Shown here: positions 59,554 to 64,000 of the stretch, one piece after another
How the letters are laid out: every line of letters starts with the position of its first letter
How positions within the stretch are numbered: position 1 is the stretch's first letter
Origin: JAYREN01 sp963663375
GTDB taxonomy: Bacteria; Acidobacteriota; Holophagae; Holophagales; Holophagaceae
Direction: 5' to 3'
Length of the DNA stretch: 64,000 nucleotides
Assembly: GCA_963663375.1 (NCBI GenBank)
Contig: OY760195.1
Coordinates: 372,001 to 436,000, forward strand
Position numbers and translations under genes: made by a program
Notes under the pieces: model-generated
Seen by the model: the letters and a program-made list of their open reading frames with translations, nothing else
Databases searched by the model: none
Told to the model about the DNA's origin: nothing

Positions 59554-61865
59554 CAACGTAGGCCGAAGGGCCCCCAGTCACCGAATCCCCGCAGGGTAAA
59601 GGACAGGTCGATGCGGTCTTCCCGGGTCAGCGCGCCGGGGGCGGTGATGGCCACGTGGCTGTACCGGATCCGGGTAGCCACACAGGGCGTCAGGTAGGCC
59701 AGCGCCACCTGGCTATAGGCGAAGCCCTTGCGGTGGAGGTCGTAGTTGGCCTGGAACTCCAGGCGCCACTGGTCGTCGAAGAACCGCTGGATGCCCCCCA
59801 CCTGGAGTCCCTGCTGCCGTACGAGGAAGCGGTTGATGCCCGTGGAGAAGAAGGCCAGGTTGTACTTGCTGCCCTGGGTCGTGGCGTATTCGGCGGACAG
59901 GGCGTTGTCGGCCCCGGCCGAACCGATCTCGGAAGAGCGCCGGAAACTGAGCCGCAGGCGGTCGTTGGGCTCCACATCGATCTCGTTGTCCAGGGAGGCC
60001 CAGCCGCGCTTGAATCGCCCATCCGCCAGCAGGATCGGCTGGGAGTGGTAGCGAGTCGCGACCCGCCACCGCACCAGGTCGGTGAACAGCGAGCCGCGCC
60101 CGGGCCGCCCCAACAAATGCTGCTTCAACCCGATCTCGACGCTCTGCTCGCCGGCGGCGCTGCCATTCACACCGGGGCGAGAATCCACCTCGTCGAACCG
60201 CGGGAGCCTACCTTCCTCGGCGGAGCGGCTGTTCTTGGTGAAGCCGACAAAGGGTTCCAGGACATGCTTGAGATCCCCGGTATAGCCGATCAGGCTCAAT
60301 TTCTCGAAGGTCCGTCCGAGCTGGGGCCCCGACAGCTGAAGGCGGCCCGATCCCAGCAGCCGCTGCACCGCTTCCGAATCCACCCGGAAGGGGTTGAAGA
60401 GGGGATTGGAGGCAGGGTCCAACGAATCTCCGCTGGTGGCACCCGTGGCGTCGAAGACGGATTCGGTCAAGGAGGCGCTGTAGCGGGTGTAGCGAGCGGC
60501 AAGCTGAAGATCGGCACGGAAGGGCCCCCATTGGCCCAGGCGACCATGCAGGCGGGTGAACCAATCGTCTCGCGTCCAGGCATAGGAGGCACCACCCTGC
60601 CCTTCGCCCAGGTCGAGCCGGTAGACGAAACGACCGACGCGCGCGCCTCCATCCAGGTAGAACCGCCCCAGGGAGATGGGATAGATCCGCGCCTGGAGTT
60701 GCGGTAGCGACTGCCTCCGCAGCGAAGAAGGGAAATCCAGGCGGTAGAAGGGATCCTCGGGCTGGAAGAAGGTCCGCTGCTCCGCGGCTGCAAGATTAAT
60801 TGAGGCCCAGCGCAGGTTCTTTCCCAGGAACACGGAACTGTCGAAGGAGGTGGAACCCAGGCCCCCAGCGGAACCCCCGTAGTCGGATTCCAGAAGGGTG
60901 TCGGAGGCCTGGTTCAGATCCGCGGTGAACTGCCAGCCGTCCTCCCGCTGCCACAGTTCCTGGAGTCGGTACCGGTAGCGGGTCTCGTCATTGCTCCGCT
61001 GCTTGATGTACTGACCGTGAAAACTCCCGTAATGGGTCAGCTCCGGGTTCCAGCGGAACTCTCCAGCCCAGAGGGCTCCTTCCCGGGTGTAGAACTCCGG
61101 GGAGAAGGTGGCATCCATGGTGTTTCCGAACACCTGGTAGTAGGAGAGTCCCAGCAGGGTGCCGAGGCGACTCGAAAAGCCGACCCGCGGGGGCAGCAGG
61201 CCCGAGCTGCGTTCAGCCTTCGCAGGATAGGCGGCCCAGGGCAGGTAGAGCACGGGAAGGCCCCCCACCAGAATCCGGGCGTGGCGGAAGGTGGCGAAGC
61301 CGTCGAGCTCGAGCCTCATGTTTGAGAGCTTGGCCGACCATCCTGGCTCCACCTGAGGACAGGGGCTGATTTCCACCGAATCGAAATTCCAGGATTTCAA
61401 CGTGGCGAAGGCCACGTGACCCGATCGCAGCGTCCAGCTTGGGGGAACTTCCAGCTCCAATGCCCAGGCCTCGCCGATCTGCTTCTTCCAGTCCATTTGC
61501 AAGCGTTCGCAGCGGAGCCTCAGTCCCGGCCCCTCCAGGCGAATACTGCCCTGGGCCTCGAGCCTGCCGGTCCTGTCATAGGTGATGCGGTCCGCCAACA
61601 GGAGCAGACCTTCGGTCTGAATGGCGCCCTTCTCAATGGTCCAGGTGCCCTCGGCCTCTTCGACCCGCTCCCCTCGCCAGCGCAGGTTGGTGCCATCTGC
61701 GCTGGCGAGGTCGACTGCGAAGGGGCGCAGAGGAAGCAGTTCACCGAGGGACGGTGCCTCGACGGGGGGTGGCCCGCTGGGAATTCCAGGCAGTCCCTGG
61801 GCGAGGGAGAGGCATGGCGCCCCCAGCAGCAGGAGTGCCAGCCGGGAGCGCATGCTTGGGGTCAT
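59553..61865 (-). CDS. lptD: LPS-assembly protein LptD
   Basis: This outer-membrane translocon of LPS is 770 aa. It has a signal peptide (MTPSMRSRLALLLLGAPCLSLAQ), an N-terminal OstA jellyroll (about 60-190, with DRITYDRTGRLEAQGSIRLEG) and a C-terminal beta-barrel with LGLSYYQVFGNTMDATFSPEFY, the characteristic LptD strand region. Start ATG 61865 lies 10 bp after the RNase gene; a longer in-frame reading upstream is Arg/Pro-rich shadow. The four cysteines used for disulfide gating in enteric LptD are not obvious. No lptE is adjacent. Confidence 0.92.
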   Translation of the reverse strand: MTPSMRSRLALLLLGAPCLSLAQGLPGIPSGPPPVEAPSLGELLPLRPFAVDLASADGTNLRWRGERVEEAEGTWTIEKGAIQTEGLLLLADRITYDRTGRLEAQGSIRLEGPGLRLRCERLQMDWKKQIGEAWALELEVPPSWTLRSGHVAFATLKSWNFDSVEISPCPQVEPGWSAKLSNMRLELDGFATFRHARILVGGLPVLYLPWAAYPAKAERSSGLLPPRVGFSSRLGTLLGLSYYQVFGNTMDATFSPEFYTREGALWAGEFRWNPELTHYGSFHGQYIKQRSNDETRYRYRLQELWQREDGWQFTADLNQASDTLLESDYGGSAGGLGSTSFDSSVFLGKNLRWASINLAAAEQRTFFQPEDPFYRLDFPSSLRRQSLPQLQARIYPISLGRFYLDGGARVGRFVYRLDLGEGQGGASYAWTRDDWFTRLHGRLGQWGPFRADLQLAARYTRYSASLTESVFDATGATSGDSLDPASNPLFNPFRVDSEAVQRLLGSGRLQLSGPQLGRTFEKLSLIGYTGDLKHVLEPFVGFTKNSRSAEEGRLPRFDEVDSRPGVNGSAAGEQSVEIGLKQHLLGRPGRGSLFTDLVRWRVATRYHSQPILLADGRFKRGWASLDNEIDVEPNDRLRLSFRRSSEIGSAGADNALSAEYATTQGSKYNLAFFSTGINRFLVRQQGLQVGGIQRFFDDQWRLEFQANYDLHRKGFAYSQVALAYLTPCVATRIRYSHVAITAPGALTREDRIDLSFTLRGFGDWGPFGLR

Positions 61866-61875
61866 GGGCGAACCG

Positions 61876-64000
61876 TTAGGCCTTGGACTTCGGCTTGGCG
61901 GCCTTGGGCGCAACCTTGGGCGCAGCCTTGACCTTAGCGGCGGGTGCGGGCTTGGGCACCTTGCGGGCAGGCTCCGTATCGGCGACAGGGCCACTGACCA
62001 CGGCCTTGGACGCAGCCTTGGGCCGTCCCCGGGTGGGCTTGACGGGGGTTACCGCCTCGTCCTCGGGCTTGGGTTCGGGAGTGGGCACGGCCGCCGCGAG
62101 GAGCTTGGGCCGGGCGGTGGGCTTGGTGAGGTCGGCCACCAGGGAGGGATCGAAGACCGGCTTCACGGGCTCCGGTTCGGGTTCGAGGACTCGGGGAGCA
62201 GGCACCGGGAAGGTCCGCGGAGCAACAACCTCGGCGATCGGCTCCGCTTCCGGCACGATGACGCTTACTTCGGCCTTGGCGGCGCCCCTGCCGCGTCGGC
62301 GTCCCCGACCCTTCTCGGCCTTGGGCTCGGAGGCCTCCTCGGCCGGTTCCTCGATCCCTTCAGCGCCTTCGTCCTGAGGCTTGGCGCTCTCGAAGAGTGC
62401 ACGCAGGCGTTCCCGCTCGCCCAGGGCTGCGCGCTGGGCATCCCGGCGATCGTACTTGATCTCCGCATCTGCGGGAGGCTGGATGCGCTTGGGCTCCTGG
62501 CCCAGCGCCTTCTCGAAGGAGATGGGGGCATCGCCGCCCAGCACTACTGTCTCGTCTTCAAAATCCCGGGGCCGCTCCTGGCGCACGGGCTGGGGCTTCT
62601 CCTCGGTCTCTTCTTCGCGGCGCTCGATTTCCGCAGCCATCTCACCATAGGCCGTTTCGGGATCGGCCAGGATCAGGATGCGCGTGTCGTGGGCTTCCTC
62701 CATATCCGCAAGATCCTTGCGCTTCTGGTTCAGCACCGCCATGGCCACGCCGGGCGCCAGCTTGACCCGCACTTCGGCGATGCCGTCCTTGCTGAGGATG
62801 GACTTGAGACGCCGCACGACGCTGAGAACGAGAGATTCGATGTTCTTGACCTGGCCGGTGCCCTGGCAGGTGGGGCAGGCCTCGTGAGTGACATGCTGAA
62901 GGGAGGGACGCAGGCGCTGGCGCGTCATCACAAGCACGCCGAAGCGGTTGATCTTCCCCACTTCCATGCGGGCCTTGTCTTCCTTGAGGCACTCCACCAG
63001 CCGCTCCATCACGGCCTTGTTGTGGGATTCCCGCTTCATGTCGATGAAGTCGATCACGATGAGGCCCGCCAGATCCCGCAGGCGCAGCTGCCGCGCAGCC
63101 TCTTCGGCGGCCTCCATGTTGGCCTTGAAGGCCATGTCCTCGACTCCCTCGCCACTGGTTTTGCCGGAGTTCACATCCACCGCCACCAGGGCTTCGGTCT
63201 GATCGAGCACCAGGGCACCGCCGGAAGGCAGGCTCACGCGGCGGGCGTAGATCCGGTCGATCTGCTCGTCGGTCTGGTACTTGGAGAAAAGGGGCTTCTT
63301 GCCGATGTAGTGCTTGAGCACGCCCAGGTGCTGGGGCATCGTGCGCTTGAAGAAACTCTGCGCGGCCTGGAAGGTGTCGAGATCGTCGATGTGGACTTCT
63401 TCCATGTCGGCGGAGAAGCCATCGCGCAGGGTGCGCGTGACGACGTCATCCTCCTGCCACACGAGGCCCGCACCGTGCCGATGCTTGTAACGGGTCTGGA
63501 TCTCCTTGTAGGTGTCGAGCAGATACTCGAGATCCCGCTGGAAATCATCCTTGGTGACCCCGAGCGAAGCCGTGCGCACGATGACCCCGAAGTTCTTGGG
63601 GATCTCCAGTTCGTCGATGAGCTTCTTGAAGTATTCCCGCTCTTCTCGGCTCTCGATCTTGCGGCTGATGCCATTGAGGGGATTGCCGGGCGTCAAGACG
63701 AGGTAGCGGCCGGGCAGGCTGACCTGGGCCGTCATCATGGCGCCCTTGCTGCCCAGTTCCTCGCGCACGGCCTGGACCATGATCTCCTGGTCCTTGCTGA
63801 GGAGATCCTGGATGCGGCCGCGACGGCCATCGCCGCTCACCAGATCCCGGGGCAGTTCCCCGATGGGCAGGAAGCCGTTCTTCTGTCCACCGTAGTGGAT
63901 GAAGGCGGCCTGGAGGCTCGTATCCACCCGGACCACCTTGGCCTTGTAGATGTTGCCTTTGATTTTTTCGTTATGGACGAACTCGATGTCGAAGTCCGAG
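61876..64000 (-). CDS. rng: Ribonuclease E/G (5' end outside window)
   Basis: The visible 708 codons are continuous from the right edge. They begin inside the S1 domain (DIEFVHNEKIKGNIYKAKVVRV), then the RNase E/G catalytic core with LVWQEDDVVTRTLRDGF and LIVIDFIDMKRESHN (metal Asp). The zinc-link CPTCQGTGQV follows (two Cys), after FGVLVMTRQRLRPS. The last 200 residues are Lys/Ala/Pro/Glu-rich and probably disordered, longer than in typical RNase G, so the protein may form a degradosome-like scaffold. Only the N-terminal residues are missing. It is followed by lptD after 10 bp, so co-transcription is likely. Confidence 0.93.
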   Translation of the reverse strand, partial: SDFDIEFVHNEKIKGNIYKAKVVRVDTSLQAAFIHYGGQKNGFLPIGELPRDLVSGDGRRGRIQDLLSKDQEIMVQAVREELGSKGAMMTAQVSLPGRYLVLTPGNPLNGISRKIESREEREYFKKLIDELEIPKNFGVIVRTASLGVTKDDFQRDLEYLLDTYKEIQTRYKHRHGAGLVWQEDDVVTRTLRDGFSADMEEVHIDDLDTFQAAQSFFKRTMPQHLGVLKHYIGKKPLFSKYQTDEQIDRIYARRVSLPSGGALVLDQTEALVAVDVNSGKTSGEGVEDMAFKANMEAAEEAARQLRLRDLAGLIVIDFIDMKRESHNKAVMERLVECLKEDKARMEVGKINRFGVLVMTRQRLRPSLQHVTHEACPTCQGTGQVKNIESLVLSVVRRLKSILSKDGIAEVRVKLAPGVAMAVLNQKRKDLADMEEAHDTRILILADPETAYGEMAAEIERREEETEEKPQPVRQERPRDFEDETVVLGGDAPISFEKALGQEPKRIQPPADAEIKYDRRDAQRAALGERERLRALFESAKPQDEGAEGIEEPAEEASEPKAEKGRGRRRGRGAAKAEVSVIVPEAEPIAEVVAPRTFPVPAPRVLEPEPEPVKPVFDPSLVADLTKPTARPKLLAAAVPTPEPKPEDEAVTPVKPTRGRPKAASKAVVSGPVADTEPARKVPKPAPAAKVKAAPKVAPKAAKPKSKA

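Overview
This window is GC-rich chromosomal DNA from a Gram-negative, LPS-bearing, respiratory bacterium. My best guess is the Holophagae branch of Acidobacteriota (a Geothrix- or Holophaga-like organism). The guess rests on an Oar-type TonB receptor with an N-terminal carboxypeptidase-regulatory-like domain, futalosine-pathway menaquinone synthesis (mqnC), SpoVG, type IV pilus PilT, a scattered Lpt/RpoN locus and the overall codon style. No 16S gene is present to confirm it. Genes are tightly packed, often with ATGA or GTGA start/stop overlaps. No transposase, prophage or CRISPR array is visible.

Layout. 0-5 kb (minus): the 3'-truncated gene for an Ig-like/NHL-type surface protein downstream of a large TonB-dependent receptor. 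5-8.7 kb (minus): an EF-G-like GTPase with an altered G3 motif, a HAD phosphatase and inorganic pyrophosphatase. 8.7-18 kb (minus): an unusual cluster of three paralogous HEAT-repeat proteins interleaved with a soluble histidine kinase and an HD hydrolase, headed by a membrane metallophosphoesterase. A tandem cyclic-nucleotide-binding-fold protein diverges from it. 19.4-27.7 kb: histidine catabolism, with hutH divergent from hutU-hutG-fhs-(OFA-type MFS)-hutC. A HutC operator-like site sits in front of hutU, and hutI is absent. 27.7-32.6 kb: a small TPR-like protein, a membrane protein with a Cys-rich CKKIRDD output motif, an MFS exporter, guaA and a lipoprotein. 32.8-35.1 kb: kbl-tdh (threonine to glycine). 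35.2-45.3 kb: a lipoprotein with a GspG-like domain, udk, a NUDIX hydrolase, yajQ, a polyprenyl synthetase, pilT, sucCD, a radical SAM protein, a CapA-like protein and small hypotheticals.

45.3-64 kb is an envelope-biogenesis region, mostly on the minus strand: a fused LptF-LptG permease, kdsD, mqnC with a 53-aa zinc-ribbon gene, hpf, rpoN, lptB, a large LptC/LptA-like protein, recJ, lptD and an RNase E/G gene that runs off the right edge. spoVG, tRNA-Gln, trxB and a diguanylate cyclase lie between them on the plus strand. Together these genes give Kdo precursor supply and nearly the whole LPS export bridge, in fewer polypeptides than the textbook seven.

The most novel-looking signal is non-coding. 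Five intergenic elements between 19.0 and 34.1 kb belong to three unrelated sequence families but share one architecture: 7-bp words repeated at an exact 10-bp period, with four of the five arranged as two opposing arms of a large imperfect palindrome. They sit beside hutH/hutU, hutU/hutG, guaA and kbl/tdh, and I saw none in the rest of the window. A separate two-copy hairpin repeat (GACATCGCGAC...GCGGTCCCC) lies just after two plus-strand genes 40 kb apart.
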